From assembly GCF_019091085.1 (NCBI RefSeq), contig NZ_JAGXJY010000006.1, positions 186,001 through 250,000 of the forward strand: a DNA stretch of 64,000 bases, in the 5' to 3' direction. Every line of letters begins with the position of its first letter. Position 1 is the first letter of the stretch. The notes under the pieces are model-generated. The model worked only from the letters and a program-made list of their open reading frames with translations, had not been told where the DNA came from and did no database searches. This stretch comes from Mesorhizobium sp. GbtcB19 (lineage in GTDB: Bacteria > Pseudomonadota > Alphaproteobacteria > Rhizobiales > Rhizobiaceae). The position numbers and the translations under genes were made by a program. Of the stretch, positions 47,253 through 55,929 are shown in pieces.

Positions 47253-48959
47253 TCAGCGCTCCCGCGACACGTTCGATGCTATCGTGAGGGCGAGCGTTTC
47301 CAGGCTTCTCACCAGCTGGGCCTGCTCCTGCCGCAACGCCTTCACGTCATCCGACAGAGGTTGACTTTCCAGGCTTCTCGCGATCTGGGCCTGCTCCTGT
47401 CGCAACCCTCGCATGTCGTCCGAGAGCGACTGATTTTGCGAGCTCCTGGCGAGCTCGGCTTGCCCCTGTCGCAACAGCTCGATCTCGCCGGAGCGGGCGC
47501 GGATGAGGGTTTCGTTCGAGTGGTCGAAACGCTCGAAGATGGGCTGCAACAGAAATGTTCTGACGCGCCACATTGCCGGCCGCACGATGGGCCTGAACAG
47601 AGCTTTATAGACGCCGAAAACGCCCTTCTTCACGACCAGGCGCAAGCCGCCCGGAGCCGGATTGGGCGGCGGCGACATGCCAGTCGGCATGACGGCGGAG
47701 CCCGGTGCCGGAGAAGAACGGGTGGAATTGTCGCGGCGGACAACATTGTGAACCCGGCGAACATGCCGCGCCAATGGCAGCACCGACCTTAAAGCTCGCG
47801 GACCATCGTCATCGCGAAGTTCAAGGACAAGACGATCGTAACGTGCGGCGCGGGAGGCCGCCAATGCGAGGGAGCCACGTTGCTGGGCAAGCTGCTCGGA
47901 CAGTGCTGCGGCATTAGCGGCAAACCGCCTGCCTTCGGCCTGCTCCTGTGCAAGTTGTTCGGACAGTGCAGCCACGACGGCCGTCAACTGTCCGGCTTCG
48001 GCATGCGCCTGGTCTCGCTGTTGCATGAGCCGCTCGGACATCGCTGCCGTGTCGGCCGCCAGGCGCTTGGCTTCAGCCTGCGCCAGTTCCCGGTCTTGGG
48101 TAAGTTGCGTCGACAGCGATGCCATGCGGGCTGCCAGACGCTTGCGTTTGGATTCGCCCCGGTCGATTGCGGCGGTGAGATCGGTCGATCGTTTTTGGAT
48201 CTCCGCGCTCTTTTGCTGCAGAGCCTCCTGCTCCGCGATGATTTGGCTGCGTTCAGCTGTCAGCTCGGCCACTGCCGTATCGGAACGCCATTGCTCGAAC
48301 GGAACATAGTTGTCGAGAACATTCACCGGCGCCTCGAAGTGGCGGAGCAATCCTTCATTCTCGGCCCTGACATAGAAGACGTTGATGCCGTCGAAATATG
48401 CGCGCAGGAACCCGTTTGCGAGCAGAACGGGTTCCCAATTCTGGTTGACGAGGTCGTTCGACCATGGCGCGGTTGCTTCAATCACCAGGACCTGCGGTCG
48501 GACCGATTTCCAATTCGCGGCTCCAATGATTGCGGCCTCGGACCCCTCCGCATCGATCTTCAGAAAGTTGATCTCTTGTCCGGAGGCATGCTGGGCGATG
48601 AGGCTGTCCAGCGTTACGGCCCGGACCTGAAACGTCCTGCCTTCGCCATCTGCCGCGACCGGCCCTTCGGTCACTTTGGACATGCCTGGATCGGATGAAT
48701 TTTCGAAGAAATCGACGTCGCCGTCGCGATCTATGACCACGGCTCTCACATTTATGTCGCGCGGCCGTTCACGCGCCAACTCGTCGAACACCGCTCCGGG
48801 TTCGACATTTATGCCGGACCATCCGCGGTCGTAGAAGGTCTTGGTGACGGACCCCATCGTCGGATGGTAGGCGCCGATGTCGATATAGAAACCGGTCGCC
48901 GCATCTTTGAAAACGCGATCGAGCAGAACGTCTTCACGATTTTGCGCGTAGCTGATCAT
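47253..48959 (-). CDS. FkbM-family methyltransferase with long coiled-coil extension
   Basis: A 568-residue protein. Residues 1-215 are the methyltransferase: MISYAQNREDVLLDRVF, FYIDIGAYHPTMGSVTKTFY (AdoMet site), GWSGINVEPG, FLKIDAEGSEAAIIG. Residues about 235-380 are a long coiled coil (SERLMQQRDQAHAEAGQLTA and AALSEQLAQEQAEGRRFAA). A Pro-rich linker and basic patch (LRLVVKKGVFGVYKALF) follow, then a second coiled coil built from a 23-residue repeat. The start at 48959 is chosen because MISYAQ is the usual family N-terminus; the extension to 49049 has no ribosome site. Confidence 0.87.
   Translation of the reverse strand: MISYAQNREDVLLDRVFKDAATGFYIDIGAYHPTMGSVTKTFYDRGWSGINVEPGAVFDELARERPRDINVRAVVIDRDGDVDFFENSSDPGMSKVTEGPVAADGEGRTFQVRAVTLDSLIAQHASGQEINFLKIDAEGSEAAIIGAANWKSVRPQVLVIEATAPWSNDLVNQNWEPVLLANGFLRAYFDGINVFYVRAENEGLLRHFEAPVNVLDNYVPFEQWRSDTAVAELTAERSQIIAEQEALQQKSAEIQKRSTDLTAAIDRGESKRKRLAARMASLSTQLTQDRELAQAEAKRLAADTAAMSERLMQQRDQAHAEAGQLTAVVAALSEQLAQEQAEGRRFAANAAALSEQLAQQRGSLALAASRAARYDRLVLELRDDDGPRALRSVLPLARHVRRVHNVVRRDNSTRSSPAPGSAVMPTGMSPPPNPAPGGLRLVVKKGVFGVYKALFRPIVRPAMWRVRTFLLQPIFERFDHSNETLIRARSGEIELLRQGQAELARSSQNQSLSDDMRGLRQEQAQIARSLESQPLSDDVKALRQEQAQLVRSLETLALTIASNVSRER
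47297..47475 (-). repeat. 69-base tandem repeat inside the FkbM coiled-coil gene
   Basis: Three units with a 69-base period encode LRQGQAELARSSQNQSLSDD, LRQEQAQIARSLESQPLSDD and LRQEQAQLVRSLETLA, that is 23 residues per unit. The period in frame allows length change by unit gain or loss without breaking the gene. Confidence 0.8.
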
Positions 48960-49299
48960 TGTAAGCGCGGCGTCGGGAGGTGCTGCCTCAACGCCCTTGG
49001 CTTGTTCGTGCCTTGCATTTCGAATCGAAGAACTCCGTTGATCTCGCAATTTGGTTGTCTACCTTAGCAGAGGCTGTTGACCTCGGTTGCGAAACCCCCA
49101 ACCGCAATATGCCGGTATTCTCCCCGCTGGCAACCGCCGGCGCGGTACGCAAGTCCAGCTTTTGCGCTTGGCCGGTTGGGCGCCAGCTGGCGCAAGAGCC
49201 GAGCCGAGGAATTCGGCGATCCAAAAGAGCGCCGATAAATTATAGGGTTGGCGCATCGCCTGGGTGCGGACAGTTCACCGTAGGGAGCCTTGCCGATCC
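48960..49299. promoter_or_regulatory. 340-base divergent region between the FkbM and glycosyltransferase genes
   Basis: No gene is apparent; the open frames that cross it are unsupported extensions. It must contain promoters for the minus-strand FkbM gene and the plus-strand glycosyltransferase, but no hexamer pair with good spacing stood out. A short hairpin, CGGTTG with CAACCG near 49,083-49,103, is present. Confidence 0.35.
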
Positions 49300-50853
49300 A
49301 TGATCTTCGAACGGCCGCTGACGGTCCTCATCGCCAACATCTATCTGACCGGACGGTCGGGAACCGAGATCGTCACGCGCGAAGTCGCCTTCGCGCTGCG
49401 GCGCGCCGGGCACAGGCCGATCGTCTACGCCCCCGGGCTGGGACCGATCGCTGAAGAGATTCAGGCTCGCGGCATACCGGTCACCGACGACATCTCGACC
49501 ATCGCCGCGGATGTCGACATCGTCCATGGCAACCACAATCAGGTCACCGCCATTGCCGCGGCGCGTTTCCCGAACGCTCCGGCGCTTTATTTCGCGCATG
49601 ATTTCGCCGCCTGGCACAGCGCGCCGCCGTTTCTCGCCAATATCTCGAAATACGTCGCCGTCGACGACACGGTCGCCGAGCGGCTGCAATTCGAGGCCGG
49701 CATTCCGGCGCAGCGTATCGTCACGCTGCTCAATGCCGTCGATACCGATCGTTTCGTGCTCGGCCCGCCGCTGCCTAAGCGCCCGCGCCGGGCTTTGGCC
49801 TTCGCCAAGAACGTGCAGCACCTCCATGCCGTGCGTACCGCGTGCGAACGGCACGGCATCGCGCTGGACGTGGCGGGGGTCATCACAGGCAATCTCGTGG
49901 CGGAGCCCGAGAATCTGCTGCCGCAATACGACCTTCTCTTCACTTCCGCCCTCAGTGCCCTCGAAGCGATGGCATGCGGGCGCGCCGTTGTCGTTTGCGA
50001 CGGCCGCGGCCTTGCCGGAATGGCCCGCTCCGACAATTGGGATGCATGGCGGCGGCGCAATTTCGGGTTGGGAGTGTTGCAGCAGCGCCTGTCGCCGGAT
50101 GCGATCTCGGCCGAGATCGAACGCTATGACGCCGTCGACGCCGCCGAGGTGACGAGGAGGACGCGCCAGGATGCGGGAATGCCGCAATGGCTGGACGCTT
50201 GCCTGTCGCTCTATGACGAAGCGATCAGGCAACACCGGGCCGCGCCTCCGGACATGCCCGATATGAACCTCTCGCTGGCCCGTCATATGCAGATATGGCT
50301 GCCGAAACCTGGACCGATCTGGCCCTGGATGACGGAGCGCGAGGATCTGCTGGCACGGTTGGCGCAGCCGGTCGAACCTGTCCCGGTCGAGCTCAAGCCG
50401 GTGAAGTTGGACGAGCCGGTGTCGTTGGCGCTGGCCGACGATCCGCAAAGCATGGTGCGCCTGACGGGCTTCTCGACGGTCGAGCACTGGGGCGCCTGGA
50501 CGGACGGTGAGCTGGCGACGGTCGAATGCAAGATCGTCTCCTCGACCTTTGCCCCGGCTGCGCTCAGGCTGAGCCTTGTGCCATTTCTTTATGGCGATCA
50601 CACGGAAGTCGCCGTCGAGCTTTTCGTCAACGGCGTGAAGATCGAGCGACGGGTTTTCCGGCCGGTTGTCGGCAGTGCGCCGGTTTCTGAAGCGCGGGAC
50701 TGGCTGGTGGCGTTGCCGCCCGAAGCCACGCCAGGCTCGAGCCTTACCATCGGCTTTCGCATCGAGAACCCGAGAAGTCCGCGGCAGCTCGGCCTGTCGA
50801 GCGACGGACGGCGGCTCGGGCTGGGGCTGTGTCAGATCGAACTCAAACGATGA
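49300..50853 (+). CDS. Glycosyltransferase with C-terminal beta-rich domain
   Basis: A 517-residue protein. Residues 1-370 form a GT-B glycosyltransferase: TVLIANIYLTGRSGTEIVTR, DIVHGNHNQVTAIAAARFP, TLLNAVDTDRFVLGPPL and TSALSALEAMACGRAVVVCD. Residues about 385-517 are a predicted beta-sandwich (VECKIVSSTFAPAALRLSLV, VELFVNGVKIERRVFRP, GLGLCQIELKR) that could bind carbohydrate. AGGGAG lies 12 bases before the ATG. The first acidic residue of the E-x7-E pair is missing. Confidence 0.82.
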   Translation: MIFERPLTVLIANIYLTGRSGTEIVTREVAFALRRAGHRPIVYAPGLGPIAEEIQARGIPVTDDISTIAADVDIVHGNHNQVTAIAAARFPNAPALYFAHDFAAWHSAPPFLANISKYVAVDDTVAERLQFEAGIPAQRIVTLLNAVDTDRFVLGPPLPKRPRRALAFAKNVQHLHAVRTACERHGIALDVAGVITGNLVAEPENLLPQYDLLFTSALSALEAMACGRAVVVCDGRGLAGMARSDNWDAWRRRNFGLGVLQQRLSPDAISAEIERYDAVDAAEVTRRTRQDAGMPQWLDACLSLYDEAIRQHRAAPPDMPDMNLSLARHMQIWLPKPGPIWPWMTEREDLLARLAQPVEPVPVELKPVKLDEPVSLALADDPQSMVRLTGFSTVEHWGAWTDGELATVECKIVSSTFAPAALRLSLVPFLYGDHTEVAVELFVNGVKIERRVFRPVVGSAPVSEARDWLVALPPEATPGSSLTIGFRIENPRSPRQLGLSSDGRRLGLGLCQIELKR

Positions 50854-50866
50854 GGCGCTTTGGCCA

Positions 50867-50930
50867 GGGCAAATCCAGGAAAAGTGTGAGCGGTTTTCCG
50901 TCCGGAATTGCGTAAAAACAAGGAGCTAGG
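50867..50930. repeat. Rhizobial dispersed palindromic repeat, copy C
   Basis: A slightly diverged copy, beginning AGGGCAAATCCAGGAAAAG and ending GCGTAAAAACAAGGAG, sits between the convergent ends of the glycosyltransferase and the PIG-L-like gene. Confidence 0.8.
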
Positions 50931-50935
50931 GTATT

Positions 50936-51724
50936 TCACCATTTCCATGAACCTAGCTGTCTGGCGATCGGCTCGACATGGTCCCTGAAACGCAGCACCG
51001 TCTTGTAGTAGCCGCTCTTTACCCGCTGCTCGCCCCAGCGCTCATAGGCCGGCGGCTGCTCGCAACAGTCTGAGATATCGAGCAGATAGTCCACTGGGGT
51101 AAGGCGCTCGACGCCGAAGCTCGTCATGCCATGCGCCGCGCGCAGCCGGTCAGCCTCCTCGGTCAATTCGGGATAATTGTCGACGGCCCTGAGCTTGCGA
51201 TCGAGGGCAACGGCGTCGAGATGGAGTTCTATTCCGCCTCGCGTCTGGCGCTCCAGCGTGGCGGCTTCAAGCGGAAACTCGAGATTGGGCAGATCGCGGC
51301 CATTCCGGCCGCGCAGCGTCGCCAGCGCTGCATTGACGAGCAGCCGGCAGACATCGTGTCCCGGATTGAACCCTTCGACGGCATCGGCGGCGACATAGTC
51401 GATCTCCCCATCGGCGAAGATCGTGGCGATTTCGTCGGCAAGCGCCCTGAAGGTCTCCATTTCGCCAGCCAGAATGGCGCGATAGAGCTCCCGGTCCGGC
51501 ATCTTGCCGAAGAAATTCACCGATGGGGACGCGCCCGCGCCGGCCAAAACCGCCGCTGTGCGGTCGAGCCGGCCGGTGCCGAGATGGCCCGAGCCGTCGG
51601 TCAGCACCAGGACGAGCGGTCTGGCGTTTTCCATCCAGTGGTGGACCCGCAATTCATGCCCTGGATGGGCTACGACCAGCGCCGCCTTCCGGTTCCGCCA
51701 CCAACCTTGTTCGCTGCCAGCCAT
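50936..51724 (-). CDS. PIG-L/LmbE-like protein of uncertain activity
   Basis: A 262-residue protein starting GWWRNRKAALVVAHPGHELR. The AHPGHE segment matches the AHPDDE metal site of PIG-L deacetylases by position, with an early His-acid pair, and FNPGHDVCRLLVNAA matches the distal HxxH-like region. The family removes N-acetyl groups from GlcNAc-type substrates; here the Asp-Asp is replaced by Gly-His, so activity is uncertain. Placement inside the polysaccharide locus fits a sugar-modifying role. Confidence 0.6.
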   Translation of the reverse strand: MAGSEQGWWRNRKAALVVAHPGHELRVHHWMENARPLVLVLTDGSGHLGTGRLDRTAAVLAGAGASPSVNFFGKMPDRELYRAILAGEMETFRALADEIATIFADGEIDYVAADAVEGFNPGHDVCRLLVNAALATLRGRNGRDLPNLEFPLEAATLERQTRGGIELHLDAVALDRKLRAVDNYPELTEEADRLRAAHGMTSFGVERLTPVDYLLDISDCCEQPPAYERWGEQRVKSGYYKTVLRFRDHVEPIARQLGSWKW

Positions 51725-51743
51725 GAATGCGCCTCGCGCCGGT

Positions 51744-51843
51744 TAGAGCAATTCCAGGAAGTGCGCAGTGGTTTCCAACCGGAATTGCGCAAAAACCAAG
51801 AGTTAGTGCAGGTCGACGATGCTATCGGTGGCTGAACTACTCT
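51744..51843. repeat. Rhizobial dispersed palindromic repeat, copy D (diverged full length)
   Basis: It keeps the left half AGAGCAATTCCAGGAAGTGC and GGAATTGCGCAAAAACC, and a decayed right half ending GGCTGAACTACTCTA. It lies just upstream of the PIG-L-like gene. The rest of 51725-51987 contains no gene. Confidence 0.75.
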
Positions 51844-51987
51844 AATGAATGCATCGGCACGACTGGCCCATCGATCGGACCTGACATCGATGCTTGCTTT
51901 TGTTGCAATTCGTTCGTGGCAAAGGAGTTCCACGACATCCCCCTTGTCCACACTAACCGAAATCGGCCCGGCGTCGGTAAAAAATTC

Positions 51988-52728
51988 TCAGCCGAAATAG
52001 GCTGGCAGAACGTCGTTGGCAGGCCCGTCCATCCGCACGCGGCCATGATCCATCCACAGAATGCGGTTGCAATTCTTCTGCAACAGTTCGCGCGAGTGGC
52101 TGGCAAGGACAAGGATCTTGGTCGTGCTGACGATCTCGCGCAGCCGCTTGTCGGCCTTGTGCTTGAAATCCTCGTCGCCGGTCGACAGCCATTCGTCCAT
52201 GACCAGTATTTCCGGCCGGATCGCCGTCGATGTCGAGAATGCCAGGCGCAACTGCATGCCTGACGAATAGGTCCGGAACGGCATGTCGAGAAAATCGCCA
52301 AGTCCGCTGAACTCGGCGATTTCGTCGAACTGCTTGCGCAACTCGTCCGGACGCATGCCCATCATCGCCGCGCGGAGCCGGATATTCTCGCGGCCGGTTG
52401 CCTCCGGATCGATGCCCAGCGAGATGTTGATGAGGGACACGCAATCGCCGTCGATCGCAGCGGATCCGCTGGTCGGCCTGTAGATGCCTGACAGCACGCG
52501 AAGCAGCGTCGTTTTGCCGGAGCCGTTGTGACCGACAAGGCCGATCCGATCGCCCTCCTTGATGGCGCAACTCACGTCCTCGAGGCCGCGCACGATGACA
52601 TGGCCGTCCGTGCGACGGTCGATCGCGCCACCTGTCGCGACACTGAGGACCCTGTTCTTGAGCGAGCGGCTCGCCGCGTTGAACACCGGGAATTCGACCG
52701 AGACGCCGGCCAGTGTGATGGAAGCCAT
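51988..52728 (-). CDS. Polysaccharide ABC exporter ATP-binding protein (Wzt-like, short form)
   Basis: The ATPase of a polysaccharide export ABC transporter, 246 residues. Walker A is GLVGHNGSGKTTLLRVLSG, the signature is TYSSGMQLRLAFS, Walker B is EILVMDEWLSTGDEDF and the switch His is in LVLASHSRELL. It starts MASITLAGVSVEFPV, typical of Wzt/KpsT. It ends right after the nucleotide-binding domain (DVLPAYFG), so the carbohydrate-binding C-terminal domain of O9a-type Wzt is absent. It lies eight bases after the permease gene. Confidence 0.92.
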   Translation of the reverse strand: MASITLAGVSVEFPVFNAASRSLKNRVLSVATGGAIDRRTDGHVIVRGLEDVSCAIKEGDRIGLVGHNGSGKTTLLRVLSGIYRPTSGSAAIDGDCVSLINISLGIDPEATGRENIRLRAAMMGMRPDELRKQFDEIAEFSGLGDFLDMPFRTYSSGMQLRLAFSTSTAIRPEILVMDEWLSTGDEDFKHKADKRLREIVSTTKILVLASHSRELLQKNCNRILWMDHGRVRMDGPANDVLPAYFG

Positions 52729-52736
52729 GGGAGTGC

Positions 52737-53546
52737 TCAGAGCCAATAGGGAACGCGATGACGATAACGGCTGAAGAGCAGCAGCGCCGCCGTCCAGCCG
52801 ACGACGGCAAACCCGACGCATGCCATCCAGTTGGTTGCTGAGGGCACGTCACCCAGCAGCGGATCCCGCACGACACTGATCAGATGGTAAAAGGGGTTGA
52901 GATCCAGCAGCAGCCGCGAAATGCCTTCGGGCAGCGTTTTGGGCATCCACATCACCGGGGTCAGGTACAAGATGACCTGCAGCATATTCTGCACCACTTG
53001 CGTCATGTCGCGGTAACGGGCGCAGAGCACGGCCAGGGTCAGCATGATCCAAAGCAGGTTCAGCGTCAAAATGACGAAGCCGGGCAGCGCCAGGAAAATA
53101 TCCCATGTCGGCATGCGCCCGACGGACAGCAGGACGAGGGGATAGATCAGGATGTTGTGGCCGAGGATAATGGCGTTGCGGTACAGCGTCCTGAGTACAT
53201 GGGTGAACAGCGGCATGCGCACCTGAAGGATAATGCCCTCGGCGCCGATGAAGGCGGTGCAGCCTTCGTTGATCGACGTCGAAATGAAACCCCAGAAGAT
53301 CAGGCTGACGCAAATATAGGGCAGATACTCGTGCATCGGCGTGCGGAAGAGCGTGCCGAAGACGAACCCGAGCGCGCCGATCAGGACGCCCATGTTGATC
53401 GTCAGCCAGAACGCTCCGACCCGCGAGCGGCGATAGCGTTGGGCCACGTCCTGCCAACTGAAAGTCGTCGCAAGGTGGTGTTTCAGGAGCGCAGCGCCGA
53501 TATCGGCGAATGCGTCTGCAACGAAGCCTGTTCTGGTCGGCAGCAT
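52737..53546 (-). CDS. Polysaccharide ABC exporter permease (Wzm-like)
   Basis: The membrane subunit of the exporter, about 269 residues and six helices. QRYRRSRVGAFWLTINMGVL is the conserved N-terminal ABC-2 signature, followed by helices such as GALGFVFGTLF and VLRTLYRNAIILGHNILIY, and VMWMPKTLPEG near the C-terminus. It moves the undecaprenyl-linked chain to the periplasm with its ATPase. The ATG at 53546 has GGGAT upstream and is preferred over 53600. Confidence 0.92.
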   Translation of the reverse strand: MLPTRTGFVADAFADIGAALLKHHLATTFSWQDVAQRYRRSRVGAFWLTINMGVLIGALGFVFGTLFRTPMHEYLPYICVSLIFWGFISTSINEGCTAFIGAEGIILQVRMPLFTHVLRTLYRNAIILGHNILIYPLVLLSVGRMPTWDIFLALPGFVILTLNLLWIMLTLAVLCARYRDMTQVVQNMLQVILYLTPVMWMPKTLPEGISRLLLDLNPFYHLISVVRDPLLGDVPSATNWMACVGFAVVGWTAALLLFSRYRHRVPYWL

Positions 53547-53807
53547 GTATCCCGTTCGTTTGTTCTGCCCAGGCCCGACTGTGCGAAAGGTGCGATACAT
53601 TATTGGCTTGGCGACATCAAGTTTGATGAGCCGTCTTTCCGGCCGGATTGTGCCGAGCGCTTTGCGCGCGACGAAATTGCACAGCGCATTTGACGGAAGT
53701 GTTGCCTACGACTTCCACCGGGAAGGGCGACAAATGCCGCTCATGTCTCGCAACCATACCCGCGATCGCGCGGCGTCCGGCATGGCAAGGCGCACGGGGA
53801 AAATGCT

Positions 53808-54599
53808 TTGATACCTTCTGTCAAGCGGCTCATGGACTGGAAGGACAGGCGGGTCCGCGCGCGGGACTGCCCGATTTATTTCCAGCACATTCCTAAAACG
53901 GCCGGCGTCTCGGTCAGGACATGGCTGCATTCGCACTACGCCGACCGCCTTTGTCCTGCGTGGCTCGCGGACGATCTGGTGAGGTCGACGCCGGAGATGT
54001 TGCGCAACTACCAGGCTTTCGCGGGTCACTTTCACAGCTATCTCGAGCAGTATCTTGGTCGCGATCTTGTGACGGTCACCGTCCTGCGGGAGCCGGTGGC
54101 CAGAACGCGCTCGCATTGGCAGCATGTTCGCCGCGCGCCCGAGCACCCGCACCACCTTCGGGTCCTGGGCCAGACCTTCACCGACTTTGTGATGGACGAC
54201 CTCAATCGGGTCATGATCGAGGATTACCAGGCCCGGTACCTTATGAAGCTGCCGCTTAGCCTGAGCGTTATGGCAAGGCGATATTCCGAGGCCGATCCCG
54301 CGCTGCCTGTCCTGTCGGAAGCACTGGAGCAAACCTCGCTGCCGCTGCTCAAGCCGGAATTGTTGAAAGGCGCCAGAACGGCGCTCAAAAGCATGTCGGT
54401 GGTCGGGGTCACCGACCGCCTCCATGATTTCCTGGCCCGAGTGGCCAGGGTGGCAAATGTCCCTCCACCTGAGGCTCAGGCGGTGCCACGGGCAAACGCC
54501 TCCGAACAGCCCGATGTCGAGGAACTCTCGCCCTCGGCCCTTCGGAAGCTGCACGACCTCACGCAAATCGACCGCGAAATCTATAACGCGGCCATTTGA
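53808..54599 (+). CDS. Sulfotransferase-like protein
   Basis: A 263-residue protein with a PAPS-binding 5'-phosphosulfate loop, IYFQHIPKTAGVSVRTWLHS, and a 3'-phosphate segment VTVLREPVARTRSHWQHV, matching the Sulfotransfer_2-like family. It would add sulfate from PAPS to a carbohydrate, plausibly the polysaccharide made here. The start is uncertain: a TTG at 53808 with GGGGA upstream is used; an ATG at 53832 is possible. It is convergent with the methyltransferase gene. Confidence 0.8.
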   Translation: MIPSVKRLMDWKDRRVRARDCPIYFQHIPKTAGVSVRTWLHSHYADRLCPAWLADDLVRSTPEMLRNYQAFAGHFHSYLEQYLGRDLVTVTVLREPVARTRSHWQHVRRAPEHPHHLRVLGQTFTDFVMDDLNRVMIEDYQARYLMKLPLSLSVMARRYSEADPALPVLSEALEQTSLPLLKPELLKGARTALKSMSVVGVTDRLHDFLARVARVANVPPPEAQAVPRANASEQPDVEELSPSALRKLHDLTQIDREIYNAAI

Positions 54600-54642
54600 T
54601 TTGCCGGCGGCCGGTTGGCGAAGCTTTTTTCCCGAGGCCGCT

Positions 54643-55887
54643 TTAGATGATCTCGATCTCCGGGAACGGGAAGATGAACTTGCCGCCGTCCGCGAGATAT
54701 TCGCGTTCGCGGCGCAGGATGCCGTCTTTGAAATGCCAGGGCAGGACCAGAAAATAGTCCGGCTTCATCGCCCGCGCTTCCGCCTCGGAAATGATCGGTA
54801 TGTGCGTTCCCGGCGTCATGCGGCCGAATTTTTCCGGGTTGACCTCGGCGATGGCCGGGATTTCGGCGGCGGTGAAGTTGCAAAATTGCAGGACGACATT
54901 GCCCTTGGTGGAGGCGCCGTAACCCAGCACCTTCTTGCCGTCGGCGACCAGTGCCTGAATGAGGCGCGACAGGTCCTGCCGGTGCCTGAACACGCGCTCC
55001 TCGAAGTCGCGGAACGGCCGCGGCGTCGACAGCCCCATGCGGTCCTCCTGCTCGAGCAGCCAATCGATGACCGCCCGATCGGGCTTGACGCTTTGGTTGG
55101 CTTTGTGGGCCGCGGTGACGGCGAAGCTGCCGCCATTGATGTTGTTCATGACGACATTGACGATCTTCAGCCCGGCCGCCTCCAGGATCTTCGCCACGAC
55201 TCCCAGGGAATAATATTCGACATGCTCGTGACAGATCGTGTCGTAGGAGTTCAGCCGCAGCATCGACGGCATGTAGCTCTGTTCGAAATGCCAGATGCCG
55301 TCCTCGGCGAGCACCTCGGCCACCTGACGGGCGAAGGCGATGGGGTCTTCAAGATCGTAGAACATGGCGATGGACGTCACGATCTTCGCTCGCTTCTGGC
55401 TGGCGCCGCGATAGGCCTCGGCCGAGAAGAAGTCCGGCACCAGCTTCACGTCGTCCGGATAATACTGCGCGAACTTCTTGGCCGTCGGATCGATGCCCAC
55501 GCGCGTCAGCCCGGCAATGGAATAGGCCTTGAGCGTCGTGCAGTCGTTGCTGCCGATATCGAGCACGACGTCGCCGGCGCGCGGAGAAGCGAGCCGCTCC
55601 AGGAACCGGACCTTGTGCGTCAGGTGATCGACCATCGACTGGTTCAGGCCCGAGCGATAGCCGTAATTGTCGCCATACATCTCGCTCGGCTCATAGGAGT
55701 GCTTCAACTGCAAAAGCCCGCTCGAGGGGGACCAGACCAGTTCGAGCGGTCCCTTTGTCACCGGCTCTGCCGCGGATTTCGGGAACACACCCGTGAGCGC
55801 CTGCTCACCTAGATTGAGGACAGAGACGAGATCCTTTTCCTTGCCGACACGGCAGGCCTCGATGGCGTGATATCTTACCTCGGTCAT
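54643..55887 (-). CDS. Class I SAM-dependent methyltransferase (sugar C-methyltransferase-like)
   Basis: A 414-residue protein with the three-part plan of NDP-hexose C-methyltransferases. The N-terminal segment is followed by the methyltransferase core (VVLDIGSNDCTTLKAYS, HFEQSYMPSMLRLNSYDTIC, HEHVEYYS) and a C-terminal Rossmann-like domain (VLGYGASTKGNVVLQFC). The zinc-binding cysteines usual in the first segment are mostly missing (ACRVGKEKDL, VWSPSSGLLQL), although the fold cues remain. A branched-chain sugar in the polysaccharide is plausible. It is the last gene of the manB-led operon. Confidence 0.85.
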   Translation of the reverse strand: MTEVRYHAIEACRVGKEKDLVSVLNLGEQALTGVFPKSAAEPVTKGPLELVWSPSSGLLQLKHSYEPSEMYGDNYGYRSGLNQSMVDHLTHKVRFLERLASPRAGDVVLDIGSNDCTTLKAYSIAGLTRVGIDPTAKKFAQYYPDDVKLVPDFFSAEAYRGASQKRAKIVTSIAMFYDLEDPIAFARQVAEVLAEDGIWHFEQSYMPSMLRLNSYDTICHEHVEYYSLGVVAKILEAAGLKIVNVVMNNINGGSFAVTAAHKANQSVKPDRAVIDWLLEQEDRMGLSTPRPFRDFEERVFRHRQDLSRLIQALVADGKKVLGYGASTKGNVVLQFCNFTAAEIPAIAEVNPEKFGRMTPGTHIPIISEAEARAMKPDYFLVLPWHFKDGILRREREYLADGGKFIFPFPEIEII

Positions 55888-55929
55888 GATTTTCCGTACT
55901 CTCGGTTGGTGTTGGAAGGGTGGCCTTGC

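Noticed and set aside
53706..54566. 286-codon minus-strand frame opposite the sulfotransferase
   Set aside because: The plus-strand frame has clear PAPS-binding motifs; the antisense frame shows no domain or ribosome site.
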